Shown here: positions 9,023 through 18,755 of the stretch, one piece after another
Layout of the letters: every line of letters begins with the position of its first letter
Position numbering within the stretch: the first letter of the stretch is position 1
DNA from: Bradyrhizobium diazoefficiens
Lineage (GTDB): Bacteria > Pseudomonadota > Alphaproteobacteria > Rhizobiales > Xanthobacteraceae
Direction: 5' to 3'
Assembly: GCF_016616425.1 (NCBI RefSeq)
Contig: NZ_CP067101.1
Location: 2,728,001 to 2,792,000 of the forward strand
DNA: 64,000 nucleotides
Made by a program: the position numbers and the translations under genes
Notes under the pieces: generated by a model
Databases searched by the model: none
The model's input: the letters and a program-made list of their open reading frames with translations, nothing else
What the model was told of the DNA's origin: nothing

Positions 9023-10801
9023 TTACCCCAACAATACCGCATCCGCCGCCGCGACCGACTCCGCGCTCTCCGTCACGGTGCGCTCGAGCGCGCCCGCCTG
9101 CACCGTGATGTTCTCGGCGAAGAAGCGCGCGAGCGAGACGTAGCGCGCAGCGTCCGTGTTGCCGTCGGCCTTTGCGGCGAGCGCCTCGGAGGCGAGCAGG
9201 CAGCCGCCGAGTGTGGCGCCGAACTGCTGCAAATAGGGCGTCGCCCCGGCAAGCGCCTCGTTCGGCGCGGCCGCAACGCGCTCCAGCAGCCATTTGCTGG
9301 TGCGCGTCAGCGCCTCGAGCGCCTCATGCAGCTTCGCACCCGCAGTGCCGAAAGCGGGATCGTTGGAGGCCTCGATTTGGCTGACAGTTGCCGACAGTTC
9401 GCCGAGCAGCGCCCAGACGGCAGCGCCGCCATTGGCCGCGAGCTTGCGCGTGACGAGGTCGATCGCCTGGATGCCGTTGGTGCCCTCGTAGATCGCGGTG
9501 ATGCGGGCATCGCGGTAGTGCTGCGCCGCACCAGTCTCCTCGATGAAGCCCATGCCGCCATGCACCTGCACGCCGAGATAGGCGACCTCGTTGCCGATGT
9601 CGGTGGAATAGGCCTTGGCCATCGGCGTCAGCAGCGCCGCGCGCGCGGCGGCATCCGCCCGCACCTTGGGATCCCGGGCGCGCGTCGAGACGTCGATCGC
9701 GACCGCGGTCGCATAACAGATGGTGCGCGCGGCGGCGGTCTGCGCCCGCATCCGCATCAGCATGCGCTTGACGTCGGGATGGACGAAGATCGCGTCCGAT
9801 TCGTCGCCCTTGCTGCCAACCGCGCGGCCCTGCTTGCGCTGCTGCGCGTATGACAGCGCCTGCTGATAAGCCCGGTCGGCAACACCGACGCCCTCCAGGC
9901 CGACGCCGAGGCGGGCCTGGTTCATCATCGTGAACATGCAGCGCATGCCCTGGTTCTCTTCGCCGATCAGGAAGCCGACGGCACCGCCATGATCGCCCAT
10001 GGTCATGGTGCAGGTAGGCGAGGCGTGCATGCCGAGCTTGTGCTCGACGCCGCTCGCATGGATGTCGTTGCGCTGCCCCAGCGAGCCGTCTTCATTGACC
10101 ATGAACTTCGGAACGAGAAAGAGCGAGATCCCCTTGGTGCCGGCGGGCGCATCGGGCAGACGTGCCAGCACGAAATGCACGATGTTGTCGGTCATGTCGT
10201 GCTCGCCATAGGTGATGAAGATCTTCGTCCCCCTGATACGATAGCTGCCGTCGGCCGTCTTCTCGGCGCGGGTGCGCAGCGCGCCGACGTCGGAGCCGGC
10301 CTGCGGCTCGGTGAGCTGCATCGTGCCGGTCCATTCGCCGGAGACGAGCTTCTTGAGATAGATCTTCTTCAACTCGTCGCTGCCATGCGCCTCCAGCGCC
10401 TCGATCGCCGAGGCCGTCAGTAGCGGGCAGAGGCCGAAGGCGACGTTGGCCGCGCTCCAGATTTCGGTGCAGGCGGCGTTGATCGCGAGCGGCAGGCCCT
10501 GGCCGCCGAAATCCTCGGGGCCGGAGACCGCGTTCCAGCCGCCCTCGGTCCAACGCCTGTAGGCATCCGGCCAGCCCGGCGCGGTGGTGACCTTGCCGTC
10601 GTCGAGCTTGATGCCGTGCTCGTCGCCGACCTTGTTGAGCGGCGCCAATACGTCGGATGCGAACTTGCCGGCTTCCTCCAGCACGGCCGCGACAATGTCC
10701 GCGTCGAAATCGCCGTAATGACCAGCCTCCACGGCGGCCTTGAGGCCGGCGCCATGGTTGAGCGACAGCAGCATGTCGTTGATCGGCGCGCGGTAGGTCA
10801 T
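9023..10801 (-). CDS. Acyl-CoA dehydrogenase, long (DmdC/FadE-like) type
   Basis: A 592-residue flavoprotein that oxidises an acyl-CoA to the enoyl-CoA. It passes electrons to ETF if it follows the family rule. Start MTYRAPINDMLLSLNH is the typical N-terminal extension of the ~590-residue subgroup. LTEPQAGSDVGAL is the FAD/substrate signature and AIYEGTNGIQAIDL contains the catalytic Glu. A C-terminal helical domain of ~120 residues follows. GGGAG-type ribosome site (GGGAG) lies 7 nt before the ATG. Members of this subgroup include methylthiopropionyl-CoA dehydrogenase DmdC and general acyl-CoA dehydrogenases, and substrate cannot be fixed from sequence alone. Confidence 0.92.
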   Translation of the reverse strand: MTYRAPINDMLLSLNHGAGLKAAVEAGHYGDFDADIVAAVLEEAGKFASDVLAPLNKVGDEHGIKLDDGKVTTAPGWPDAYRRWTEGGWNAVSGPEDFGGQGLPLAINAACTEIWSAANVAFGLCPLLTASAIEALEAHGSDELKKIYLKKLVSGEWTGTMQLTEPQAGSDVGALRTRAEKTADGSYRIRGTKIFITYGEHDMTDNIVHFVLARLPDAPAGTKGISLFLVPKFMVNEDGSLGQRNDIHASGVEHKLGMHASPTCTMTMGDHGGAVGFLIGEENQGMRCMFTMMNQARLGVGLEGVGVADRAYQQALSYAQQRKQGRAVGSKGDESDAIFVHPDVKRMLMRMRAQTAAARTICYATAVAIDVSTRARDPKVRADAAARAALLTPMAKAYSTDIGNEVAYLGVQVHGGMGFIEETGAAQHYRDARITAIYEGTNGIQAIDLVTRKLAANGGAAVWALLGELSATVSQIEASNDPAFGTAGAKLHEALEALTRTSKWLLERVAAAPNEALAGATPYLQQFGATLGGCLLASEALAAKADGNTDAARYVSLARFFAENITVQAGALERTVTESAESVAAADAVLLG

Positions 10802-11066
10802 GGCTCACTCCCGTGGACAAATATTGGCGCCGTATTCTCACGAAACGGGGGAGGTCTCAATGGCCGGGCGGCGCGGCGGGCGCCGGCCCGGAGCCACCCC
10901 GCTCTCTTAGTACAGTGATAACAGAGTGAGGAGCGGCGGGGCGTCGGGTCCGTGTGGTATTTTGCCCCTCCAGGCGGTTGAAATGCCGCGCCGCTCCCTA
11001 TAGACCGGCTGCGACCGGAGGGATTCCGCGCCGGCCAGTTCTCTGGCCATTCCGTCCGTCGCCTGT

Positions 11067-11141
11067 TGGGGCGTAGCCAAGCGGTAAGGCAGCGGATTTT
11101 GATTCCGCCATTCGGAGGTTCGATCCCTCCCGCCCCAGCCA
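11067..11141 (+). tRNA. tRNA-Gln (anticodon UUG), CCA encoded
   Basis: The cloverleaf reads cleanly: acceptor TGGGGCG (11067-11073) pairs with CGCCCCA (11131-11137), the discriminator is G, and the CCA is encoded at 11139-11141. The anticodon stem GCGGA/TCCGC encloses loop TTTTGAT with anticodon TTG at 11099-11101, decoding CAA (and CAG by wobble). The T arm GGAGG-TTCGATC-CCTCC is perfect. The opposite strand is covered by a spurious ORF. Confidence 0.97.
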
Positions 11142-11769
11142 GAATTAACGCGCTGATTTTACTAAGCAAATGGCCTCGACTGCGCCGGAATTTCCAGCGC
11201 ATTTGGAAATTCAGTTTGCCCCTCATTTGGAAATTCTGTGCTGGTTTCGTTTTGGCCGACGGCCGACGCAAGGCGTTGCGCGGGTTGAACGCCGCTCAAT
11301 GTATCAAAATACGAATTGAGCGTGTGAACGCTATCTGCGCGTTGCAAGCTTTCGATCGCTGCCGTTGACGCCGCGGGATCACCGCAAAACGCCTTCGCCT
11401 TTTGCAGCGTTCAACGAAGCGCGAGGTTTATCTTTGCGATCCGACACGGGTCTTCGACATTTGGGAAGGTCGGCTGCATTTTCGTCTCGAAGTGATGCTG
11501 CTCCATCAGCATTCTGCTGATCGAGCTCCTTCTGCGCCAGGAGACGTGCATGTCGCTTGCGGGTCGCAGCGAGCGCCCGCATCATCGTTTCCTTCCGGAT
11601 TAGCCCCCGTGGTGCGCCTTGCTCTGTTCCTTGCCGTGACGCCATGAGGTACAGCGCGCAGATCAATTGGTACAGGTCGGTCCGATGCGCATCAGGGCGA
11701 GCAAAACGGACTCGCGAGCGTCGTGCTGTCGCTCGGCTTCGATCCGCTCGCTTTTGGCCGCATGCGGCC
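11142..11769. other. Non-coding stretch behind tRNA-Gln
   Basis: About 630 bp between the tRNA and the TRAP permease end. It holds a 13-bp direct repeat, CATTTGGAAATTC, at 11200-11212 and 11224-11236. No integrase, protein family or RNA could be recognised. Open frames exist but have no convincing ribosome site or family resemblance. Confidence 0.5.
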
Positions 11770-14382
11770 TCACGTTGAGCCAGATGCTGCATTGGCCGCA
11801 ATTCTCCGGCGTCGTTGCAGCCAGAAGATCAGGCCCAGCAGCAGGATCGCCGGAAGAGCGAACCAGTAGCGTGAAGGACGATCGGCGGGCACGAGAATCT
11901 CGGTGATGTTGTCGCCGGGCCGCAGGCCGAACTTGGCCGCCTGGCTGCCTAGCCGCACAACGCCGACAGAAACGCTGTCGCCCAAAGCACTGATGCTCAT
12001 GCCCGTTCCCTGGAGCCGCTCCTTCGGCGTCTTTCCGGGACCAAGCTCAAGGCGAACCAGCTTGCCGATCTCCTCGCCGTTGAGGCCTATTGTGGTGAAT
12101 CGCAGGCGAATCGCGGCGCCCGTTGGCGTCTGCTCGATGATGCGGTCGAGGTCCGTCACTGGAGCGGAGGTATAGGGTTCGCTGATTTGGTCGAGCCAGA
12201 ACCCCGGCCTGAATAGCGTGAAGCAGATCAGCAGTAACCCGACGGTCTCGTACCAGCGGTTGCGTGTCAAAAACCAGTTCTGCGTCGCTGCGACGAAGGC
12301 GGCCATGGCAAGAACCGACGTGACCACCATTGCGACGAGGTCGAATGGTCCGGTAAGGCCGATCATCAAGAGGCCGGTGTTGAAAACGAAGATGAACGGC
12401 AGCAAGCCGGTGCGGATCTCGTACTTGAAGCCCTGGAAGCCGGTTTTGACCGGATCGGCGCCCGAGATCGCCGCCGCCGCATACGCCGCCAGCCCGACCG
12501 GCGGCGTCACGTCCGCCATCAGTCCGAAGTAGAAGACGAACATGTGCACGGCTACCAGCGGCACGGCGATGTCGTTCTGCGCCGCCAGGTTGACAAGGAC
12601 CGGCGCCATCAGCGTAGCGACCACCACGTAGCTCGCTGTCGTAGGCATGCCCATGCCCAGGATGATGCAAATGAAGGCGGTGAACAGGAGCATGATGATG
12701 AAGCTGCCGCCTGAAATGAATTCGACAAGCTCCGTCATCACCAGGCCGATCCCGGTCAGAAGGACGGTACCGACGATGATCCCGGCGGTCGCGGTAGCGA
12801 TGCCGACGGTTGTCATGTTGCGTGCGGCGGCGGAAAGGCCGTCGAACAGGTCATGGAAACCGTGACGGAATGGCACGGTCAGGTCGTTTTCCCTACGGAA
12901 GAAGGCGGTAAGCGGCCGCTGTGTGACGATCAGCGCCATCAGCGCGACCGAGCCCCAGAAAGCGGAGAGACCCGGCGACAGTTCCTCCACCATCAGGCAC
13001 CAGATGAGCAGGATGACAGGAAGCAGGAAATGCAGGCCGGTGCGCGCCGTCTCGCCGAAGTTCGGCACCTTGACGATCTCGCCTTCGAGATCTTCGAGCG
13101 GCAGGTCGGGATGCTGCGCCCGATAGGCGACTAGGCCGAGATAGACAACGACGAGTGCGGTACCGATGATCCAGGTCGCGGCCGCGCCGAACACAATTTT
13201 GGTCCAGCCGATGCCGTAATAGACCAGGCCGGCAAGAATGATAAAGCCGCAGATGCCCATGATGCCGCGCAGCGCCCCTTGCAAGAAGGTGTGCCGACTC
13301 TGCGAAGGCAGGCCCGTCAGCCCCAGCTTCATCGCCTCGATATCGACGATGTAGAACAGCGAGCCGTAGGTCAGCAGCGCCGGGAAGAAGGCGTGCTTGA
13401 CCACTTCGGCGTAGGGAATGCCGACGTATTCGGCGATCAGGAAAGCCGCCGCGCCCATGACCGGTGGCATCAACTGGCCGTTGACGCCGGCGGCGCATTC
13501 GATGGCACCCGCCTTGACGGCGCTGTAGCCGACACGCCGCATCAGCGGGATGGTGAAGGTGCCGGTGGTCACCACGTTGGCGATCGAGGAACCGGAGATC
13601 ATGCCGGTCAGGCCGGACGCGACCACGCCAGCCTTGGCCGGGCCGCCGCGGTATTTTCCAAGCAGCGAGAAGGCGAGCTGGATGAAGAACCCACCCGCGC
13701 CCGCGCGCTCGAGCAGCGTGCCGAACAGCACGAACATGAACACGACATTGGTCGAGACGCCGAGTGCAACCCCGAACACGCCCTCCGACGTCAGCCACAT
13801 CTGGGACGCCGCCCGCAGCAGGCTCGCACCTTTGTGCGCGAGCAGACCGGGCAGATACGGTCCGGCGAAGATGTAGGCCAGCATGATCGCGGCAATAACA
13901 GTAATCGCCGGCCCGACCGCGCGCCGCGCGGCTTCGAGCAGGATCAGAACGCCGAGGATGGAGGCGATGAGATCGGCCGTGGTTGGCAGGCCGGGCCTCG
14001 TCGCGATGTCCTCGTAGAATACGACGAGGTAAAGTGCTGAAGCTGCGCCCGCAACAGCCAGAACCCAGTCGGGCAGCGGCACGCGGCTGCGTGACGAGTT
14101 CTTGAATGCCGGGAAAGTCAGCATCACCAGGAAGAGCGCGAAGGCAAGATGGATCGAGCGCGCGATCCCGTCGCTGATCACACCAAAATTGATGATGAAT
14201 GGAATGGGCGACGAATACCAGATCTGGAACAGCGACCAGGCCAGCGAGACGGCAAAGATGAGTCGGCCGGTCGTGCCGGCCGGCTTGCGCGCGCCGGTAT
14301 CGGCCTCTGCGACGATTTCGTTGAGCGCTTCGATGTCGTAGGCGCGTTCAGGCGCCTCCGCCAGTTCGCGTTGATCTGTCAT
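11770..14382 (-). CDS. TRAP transporter permease, fused small+large subunit, with C-terminal DUF3394
   Basis: An 870-residue inner-membrane protein joining the 4-helix DctQ-like and 12-helix DctM-like parts of a TRAP-TAXI transporter. The DctM-like core shows GVVASGLTGMISGSSIANVVTTGTF, GVNGQLMPPVMGAAAFLI and GMGMPTTASYVVVATLMAPV, all hallmarks of the family. It drives solute uptake with a sodium or proton gradient using the TAXI binding protein encoded just upstream. The last ~150 residues carry a DUF3394-type soluble domain with a PDZ-like VGVVRLGSQAAKFGLRPGDNI segment and a final membrane helix followed by QRRRR. The ATG at 14382 has GAGGGG about 4 nt upstream. It is the last gene of the RpiR operon. 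Confidence 0.93.
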   Translation of the reverse strand: MTDQRELAEAPERAYDIEALNEIVAEADTGARKPAGTTGRLIFAVSLAWSLFQIWYSSPIPFIINFGVISDGIARSIHLAFALFLVMLTFPAFKNSSRSRVPLPDWVLAVAGAASALYLVVFYEDIATRPGLPTTADLIASILGVLILLEAARRAVGPAITVIAAIMLAYIFAGPYLPGLLAHKGASLLRAASQMWLTSEGVFGVALGVSTNVVFMFVLFGTLLERAGAGGFFIQLAFSLLGKYRGGPAKAGVVASGLTGMISGSSIANVVTTGTFTIPLMRRVGYSAVKAGAIECAAGVNGQLMPPVMGAAAFLIAEYVGIPYAEVVKHAFFPALLTYGSLFYIVDIEAMKLGLTGLPSQSRHTFLQGALRGIMGICGFIILAGLVYYGIGWTKIVFGAAATWIIGTALVVVYLGLVAYRAQHPDLPLEDLEGEIVKVPNFGETARTGLHFLLPVILLIWCLMVEELSPGLSAFWGSVALMALIVTQRPLTAFFRRENDLTVPFRHGFHDLFDGLSAAARNMTTVGIATATAGIIVGTVLLTGIGLVMTELVEFISGGSFIIMLLFTAFICIILGMGMPTTASYVVVATLMAPVLVNLAAQNDIAVPLVAVHMFVFYFGLMADVTPPVGLAAYAAAAISGADPVKTGFQGFKYEIRTGLLPFIFVFNTGLLMIGLTGPFDLVAMVVTSVLAMAAFVAATQNWFLTRNRWYETVGLLLICFTLFRPGFWLDQISEPYTSAPVTDLDRIIEQTPTGAAIRLRFTTIGLNGEEIGKLVRLELGPGKTPKERLQGTGMSISALGDSVSVGVVRLGSQAAKFGLRPGDNITEILVPADRPSRYWFALPAILLLGLIFWLQRRRRIAANAASGST

Positions 14383-14489
14383 CGGTCCCCTCGGGCATCT
14401 TGTTACTTTATTTTCTTTATTCTCTTCTGATAACGCAGGCGTCGAAACCGGAGGGCGGGGCATCGCCCCGCCCTCGCAATGATCAAGGC

Positions 14490-15455
14490 TTACATCCAGC
14501 CCTTTTCCTTGTAGTATTTCACGGCGCCTGGATGCAGCGGCGCTGACAAGCCGGCCTTGATCATCTCCTTTTGGTCGAGATTGGCGAATGCCGGGTGCAG
14601 CTTTTTGAATTCGTCGAAGTTCTCGAACACGGTCTTGACCAATTCGTAGACCACGTCATTGGGCGTGCTGGCGGTGGTCACCACCGTTGCGCGCACGCCA
14701 TAGGTTTTCGTCGGATTGGGATTGTTGGCGTACATGCCGCCCGGGATGGTGGCCACCGAATAGTAGGGATGCTCCTTGATCAGTGCATCGACGGCCGGTC
14801 CGGTCAGCGGGATGAGCTTGGCTCCGCAAGCCGTGGTCGGATCCTGGATGGCGGCCGACGGGTGGCCGACGCCATAGAAGAACCCGTCGATCTTGTTGTC
14901 GCAGAGTGCGCTACCCTGCTCGTCGGCCTTGAGTTCGGCGGCGAGCGAGAAGTCCTTCAGCGTCCAGCCCATCTGCTTCAACAGCTCTTCCATCGAGGAT
15001 CGCGTGCCGGAGCCGGGATTGCCGACGTTGAAGCGCTTGCCCTTGAAGTCCTCGAACGTCTTCACACCGGCGTCGGGACGCGCCAGAACAGTGAAGGGTT
15101 CTGGATGTACGGAGAACACGGCGCGCAGATCCTTGAACGCCTTGTCCTTGAAATTGCCGGTGCCGTTATAGGCTTGGTATTGCACGTCGGACTGGCTGAG
15201 GCCGAAATCGAGGTCGCCCGACCGGATGGCGTTGACGTTGAACACCGAGCCACCCGTCGATTCGGTCGAGCAGCGCATGCCCGTGGTCTTGCGATCCTTG
15301 TTCATCAGCCGGCAGATGGCGCCGCCCACGGCATAGTAGACACCCGTGACCCCGCCGGTGCCGATGGTGACGAAGCGCTGTTCGGCCGCGCTCGCCGGCA
15401 GTGCCAGCAGCGCGCAAGCCGCCGCGCCGAAAAGAGTTTTCACGGATCTGTACAT
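14490..15455 (-). CDS. TAXI-family TRAP transporter solute-binding protein
   Basis: A 321-residue periplasmic binding protein. The start at 15455 gives a signal peptide ([24 protein letters not shown]). The mature start [26 protein letters not shown] is the TAXI signature (TIGTGG-x-TG-x-YY-x-GG). Later blocks include [13 protein letters not shown] and [10 protein letters not shown]. It captures the substrate for the fused permease 107 bp downstream. TAXI proteins elsewhere bind glutamate, glutamine, 2-oxoglutarate and similar acids. The adjacent aminotransferase hints at an amino or omega-amino compound, which is inference. Confidence 0.93.
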   Translation of the reverse strand: MYRSVKTLFGAAACALLALPASAAEQRFVTIGTGGVTGVYYAVGGAICRLMNKDRKTTGMRCSTESTGGSVFNVNAIRSGDLDFGLSQSDVQYQAYNGTGNFKDKAFKDLRAVFSVHPEPFTVLARPDAGVKTFEDFKGKRFNVGNPGSGTRSSMEELLKQMGWTLKDFSLAAELKADEQGSALCDNKIDGFFYGVGHPSAAIQDPTTACGAKLIPLTGPAVDALIKEHPYYSVATIPGGMYANNPNPTKTYGVRATVVTTASTPNDVVYELVKTVFENFDEFKKLHPAFANLDQKEMIKAGLSAPLHPGAVKYYKEKGWM

Positions 15456-15535
15456 GGTGCTTTCCTCTCTGTTGGATGTCCTGGCCGTTCGCCAGTGACG
15501 GTTGGACCTGCCTGGCGGCCCGTGGGCCGCTCGCT

Positions 15536-16864
15536 TCACGCCGCGTCGGTCGCCGCGTCGATGGCCTCGCCGAGCCGCTTGACGATCTGGTCGATGTCGT
15601 GCTCGGTGACGATGAAGGGCGGCGCCAAAAGTACGTGGTCGCCGCGAATGCCGTCGATCGTGCCGCCCATCGGATAGACCATCAGTCCACGCGCCATCGC
15701 CTCGCGCTTGACCCGGGCGTTCACCTTGAGTTTTGGATCGAAGGATTCCTTGCTGCCCCGGTCAAGGACCAACTCCACGCCGCGGAACAGGCCGCGGCCG
15801 CGAATGTCTCCCACGTGGTGATGGTTGTCAAAGCGCTGGTGCAGCCGAGCATCGAGACGCCTGCCCATTGCTTTGACATTGTCGAGCAAACGGTCGCGGC
15901 GGATCACCTCCTGGACGGCGAGCCCCGCCGCCGCCGCCATCGGGTGGCCCATATAGGTGTGCCCATGCTGGAAGAAGCCGGAGCCGTTGGCGAAAGCGTC
16001 GAAGACGTGCCGGCCAAGCAGAACTGCACCGATCGGCTGATAGCCGCCTCCGAGTCCCTTTGCGATCGTCATCAGGTCGGGGACGATGCCGTCCTGTTCG
16101 CAGGCGTGGAGCGTGCCGGTGCGGCCCATCCCGCACATCACCTCGTCCAGGATGAGCAGCACGCCATATTTGTCGCAGATAGCGCGGATGCGCTTGAAAT
16201 AGTCCGCCACAGGCGGCACCGCGCCCGCCGTCGCGCCCACCACCGTCTCGGCCATGAAGGTCATCACCCTGTCGGCGCCCAGCTCGATGATCTTGTCTTC
16301 AAGCTGCTGTGCCGCGCGCGCGGCATACGCCTCGTCGCTCTCGCCGTCCTGCTGGAACCGGTATGCGAAGCATGGGTCGATGTGATGCGTCTCGATGAGC
16401 AGTGGCCGGAACTGGGCTCGCCGCCATTCGTTGCCGCCGGCCGCCAGTGCGCCCAGCGTATTGCCGTGGTAACTTTGACGACGTGCGATGACATGACGGC
16501 GCTGCGGCTCGCCCTTCTCGACGAAATACTGCCTTGCCATCTTCAGCGCGGCCTCGACCGCCTCCGAGCCGCCGCTGACCAAATAGACGTGGTCGAGACC
16601 ATTCGGCGCGTCTTCGACCAACCGATCGGCGAGTTGCTCGGCCACCTCGGTGGTGAAGAAGCCGGTATGGGCGTAGGCGACCGTGTCGAGCTGCCTATGC
16701 AGCGCTGCGATGACGTCCGGATGGCCATGGCCGAGGCAGGAAACGGCCGCGCCGCCGGATCCGTCAATATAGGCCTTGCCTTCGGAGTCGAACAACTCGA
16801 TTCCCCTGCCATATACCGCAACCGGAGGCTTTGAGTGGATCGCGCGATGCAGGAGACTCGTCAT
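15536..16864 (-). CDS. Class III (omega-type) aminotransferase
   Basis: A 442-residue PLP enzyme. [17 protein letters not shown] near the N-terminus, [19 protein letters not shown] for phosphate binding, [14 protein letters not shown] (PLP-pyridine Asp near residue 240) and [16 protein letters not shown] (Schiff-base Lys near 268) are all intact. Enzymes of this class move amino groups between omega-amino acids, amines or diamines and pyruvate or 2-oxoglutarate. It starts 2 bp after the RpiR gene ends and lies 80 bp before the TAXI binding protein. It probably acts on the imported substrate or its product. Exact substrate is unresolved. Confidence 0.92.
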   Translation of the reverse strand: MTSLLHRAIHSKPPVAVYGRGIELFDSEGKAYIDGSGGAAVSCLGHGHPDVIAALHRQLDTVAYAHTGFFTTEVAEQLADRLVEDAPNGLDHVYLVSGGSEAVEAALKMARQYFVEKGEPQRRHVIARRQSYHGNTLGALAAGGNEWRRAQFRPLLIETHHIDPCFAYRFQQDGESDEAYAARAAQQLEDKIIELGADRVMTFMAETVVGATAGAVPPVADYFKRIRAICDKYGVLLILDEVMCGMGRTGTLHACEQDGIVPDLMTIAKGLGGGYQPIGAVLLGRHVFDAFANGSGFFQHGHTYMGHPMAAAAGLAVQEVIRRDRLLDNVKAMGRRLDARLHQRFDNHHHVGDIRGRGLFRGVELVLDRGSKESFDPKLKVNARVKREAMARGLMVYPMGGTIDGIRGDHVLLAPPFIVTEHDIDQIVKRLGEAIDAATDAA

Positions 16865-16866
16865 GG

Positions 16867-17766
16867 CTAGACCCTTCGCGTGTGTTTCTTCGGTGGGCGT
16901 CGGTCCAGATGAGTCCTCAATGCCGCGCCCTGTTCGTCAAATCGTCTGAGTGCATTCACGGCGCTTTCGCCTGCTTGTCCGGCGACAAGAGCGCCAAGAA
17001 TCTCGGCCACGATGAAAGCCGGCGTCATGGTGTGGAAGAACGAGGGGCTGGCGGTAGACACGACGATGAGGTGACTCGCGAGTTGCGCCAGCGGCGCAAT
17101 TTCGGAATCGGTCAACGCGATGATCGGCACACCCCGCTTGGCCGCGAATTCAGTCAGCTCGACAGTCAGGCGTGTATAGGGAAGGACGCTGGTTGCGATC
17201 AGCACGTCTTTCCCGGTGGCGCGGCCAAGCGCGTCACCGTCCGTCCCACCAACCCCGTGCAGCAGCACGGATTTCTCGCCGATCAGTGACATGATGTAGT
17301 GCAGGTGCCAGGCGACGGCGTGGCTGGAGCGCAGGCCGAGGCAGTATACGCGGCGGGCTTTCGTCAGCGCCGTGGCGATCGCGACGATCCGATCGATGGT
17401 GTCCGGCTCGGCAAGATAAGCGAGTTGCCTGTCCAGGGAATGCAGCATGTCCGCCGCCAAGGCATGGTCGCCCTTAAGCTTGCGGCTTGCCACCTGGGCG
17501 TCGGCCTTGCCGGCAAAGCCGATTCCGCCACTGCGCATCGCCGCGGCATAGATGTCGCGCACCTGGTCATAGCCGGCGAGCCCGAGGTGCTTGGCCAGCC
17601 GCGTCATCGTCGCCGGCTGCACGCCGGCTTGGCGGGCCTGCTCGCGCATGGTCAGCAGCGCCACATCGTGCGGCTTGTCGAGGACATAGCGGGCAGCGCA
17701 CTGCAGTTGCGCCGACAAGCCGTCAAAGGCGCTGATGATTTGGCTGGCGAACTGTCCCTGGTCCAT
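16867..17766 (-). CDS. MurR/RpiR family transcriptional regulator
   Basis: A 299-residue regulator with an N-terminal RpiR helix-turn-helix (ALLTMREQARQAGVQPATMTRLAKHLGLAGY) and a C-terminal SIS sugar-phosphate-type domain (VYCLGLRSSHAVAWHL, VLIATSVLPYTRLTVEL, GVPIIALTDSEIAPLAQLA). An ATG at 17805 would add 13 residues. I prefer 17766 because a perfect TATAAT lies only 5 nt before 17805, which would put the transcription start at or inside that upstream ATG. It is the first gene of the operon with aminotransferase and TRAP genes and is the likely regulator of it. The inducer is unknown. Confidence 0.88.
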   Translation of the reverse strand: MDQGQFASQIISAFDGLSAQLQCAARYVLDKPHDVALLTMREQARQAGVQPATMTRLAKHLGLAGYDQVRDIYAAAMRSGGIGFAGKADAQVASRKLKGDHALAADMLHSLDRQLAYLAEPDTIDRIVAIATALTKARRVYCLGLRSSHAVAWHLHYIMSLIGEKSVLLHGVGGTDGDALGRATGKDVLIATSVLPYTRLTVELTEFAAKRGVPIIALTDSEIAPLAQLASHLIVVSTASPSFFHTMTPAFIVAEILGALVAGQAGESAVNALRRFDEQGAALRTHLDRRPPKKHTRRV

Positions 17767-17796
17767 GTGTTTTGCTAACTCAACGGAAGGAGCGTT

Positions 17797-17816
17797 GCAA
17801 CACATGTTTCATTATA
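17797..17816 (-). promoter_or_regulatory. Promoter -10 and overlapping palindrome of the RpiR operon
   Basis: On the minus strand TATAAT occupies 17816-17811, directly followed by the imperfect palindrome TGAAACATGTGTTGCA (17812-17797) and an embedded perfect GTTGCAAC (17801-17794). A repressor on this site would cover the -10 and the start point. No good -35 is seen 16-18 bp upstream (GATTCA at 17 bp). Auto-control by the RpiR protein is inference. Confidence 0.5.
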
Positions 17817-18041
17817 CTCAAAAATAATTCAGTTGAATCTTTTGGCTCGCGAATACGCAGGAGCTCACTTGGCTAACTGGCATGATCGATGGCCGTCATT
17901 GCCGTCGCACCGAACGGCCGCCGGCCGGCGAGGCCGCCCGCCTTAATGAGCCAATCGAGATCCATGGTCATTTTCGGGCGACGAACGCTCCATCACGCAC
18001 GCCGTTTCGACCGATCGAAGCGGCCATAGCCCATGAGGCCG

Positions 18042-18755
18042 TCACATTTTCTCTTTCAATCCGGTCTTGAGCAGCCATTCGTTCACGGGATAACTGGTCG
18101 CAAATCCGAATAGCATCGCTATCTGCATCATGAACCAAAACTCGAACGAGCTGACCTCGAGCTCCAAACCGAGCCATCTTCGGAAGAGCAAAAAATGCGC
18201 AAGGGCCATGAAGCCGTACATGCCGATCTGCCAGGCAGTCAGCGATAGCGTATCCGCCTTGATTGCGGCCCAGAGACCGTCGATGGGCCCAAGGCCTCGC
18301 ATCGGCGCAATCGTATAATATTGAAAGACGATACCGAACGCGTAGGCGAAGAGGAAATCAAGGATCCAGATTGCGAACATCTTTTCGCCAAAGATCGCTC
18401 TCCAGCCTAACCATGTCGCAATCACGGGAAACCCGACCGCCAGCCATTCCGCGCAGATATCGCCGAGTGTGCATCCCGCGCCACAGTGTGACGTGCCCTC
18501 AGCGACCATGATTCCGAATGGCTTCGTTCGAGTCGCTTTGGCCCGGTGATCGCTCGTACGGACCGAGAGACGCCCGTAATGGAAGTATCCCCAAAGCCAG
18601 GCGACGGTGCCGAACAAGGCCGAGATCGGCCAGACCACGTTCATGATCCACATGCGTTGTGGATGTCGCCATTCGTCCACGGCAATTACGATGGCGCAGC
18701 ACAGCCCGAGCGAGACACTTGCAATGGATATTCGATGTATCCAGAGAGCCATCAT
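18042..18755 (-). CDS. DUF4396 membrane protein
   Basis: A 237-residue multi-helix membrane protein with five to six hydrophobic segments. The marker sequence SHCGAGCTLGDICAEW (near residue 90) and the following GEKMFAIWILDFLFAYAFGI match the DUF4396 family. The paired Cys and His suggest metal contact but no function is established. The start is the first of two consecutive ATG codons; GAGG lies 8 nt upstream. It stands alone between the RpiR operon and a long gene-poor stretch. The Cys/His motif sits in a loop before a helix. Confidence 0.82.
   Translation of the reverse strand: MMALWIHRISIASVSLGLCCAIVIAVDEWRHPQRMWIMNVVWPISALFGTVAWLWGYFHYGRLSVRTSDHRAKATRTKPFGIMVAEGTSHCGAGCTLGDICAEWLAVGFPVIATWLGWRAIFGEKMFAIWILDFLFAYAFGIVFQYYTIAPMRGLGPIDGLWAAIKADTLSLTAWQIGMYGFMALAHFLLFRRWLGLELEVSSFEFWFMMQIAMLFGFATSYPVNEWLLKTGLKEKM

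Noticed and set aside
10798..11271. 157-codon minus-strand frame including the peptide AGGIEPPNGG
   Set aside because: It runs antisense through tRNA-Gln; this peptide is a well-known artefact of translating the tRNA complement.
11379..11801. 140-codon minus-strand frame
   Set aside because: No domain, overlaps the TRAP gene end, biased to Arg and Ala, weak start.
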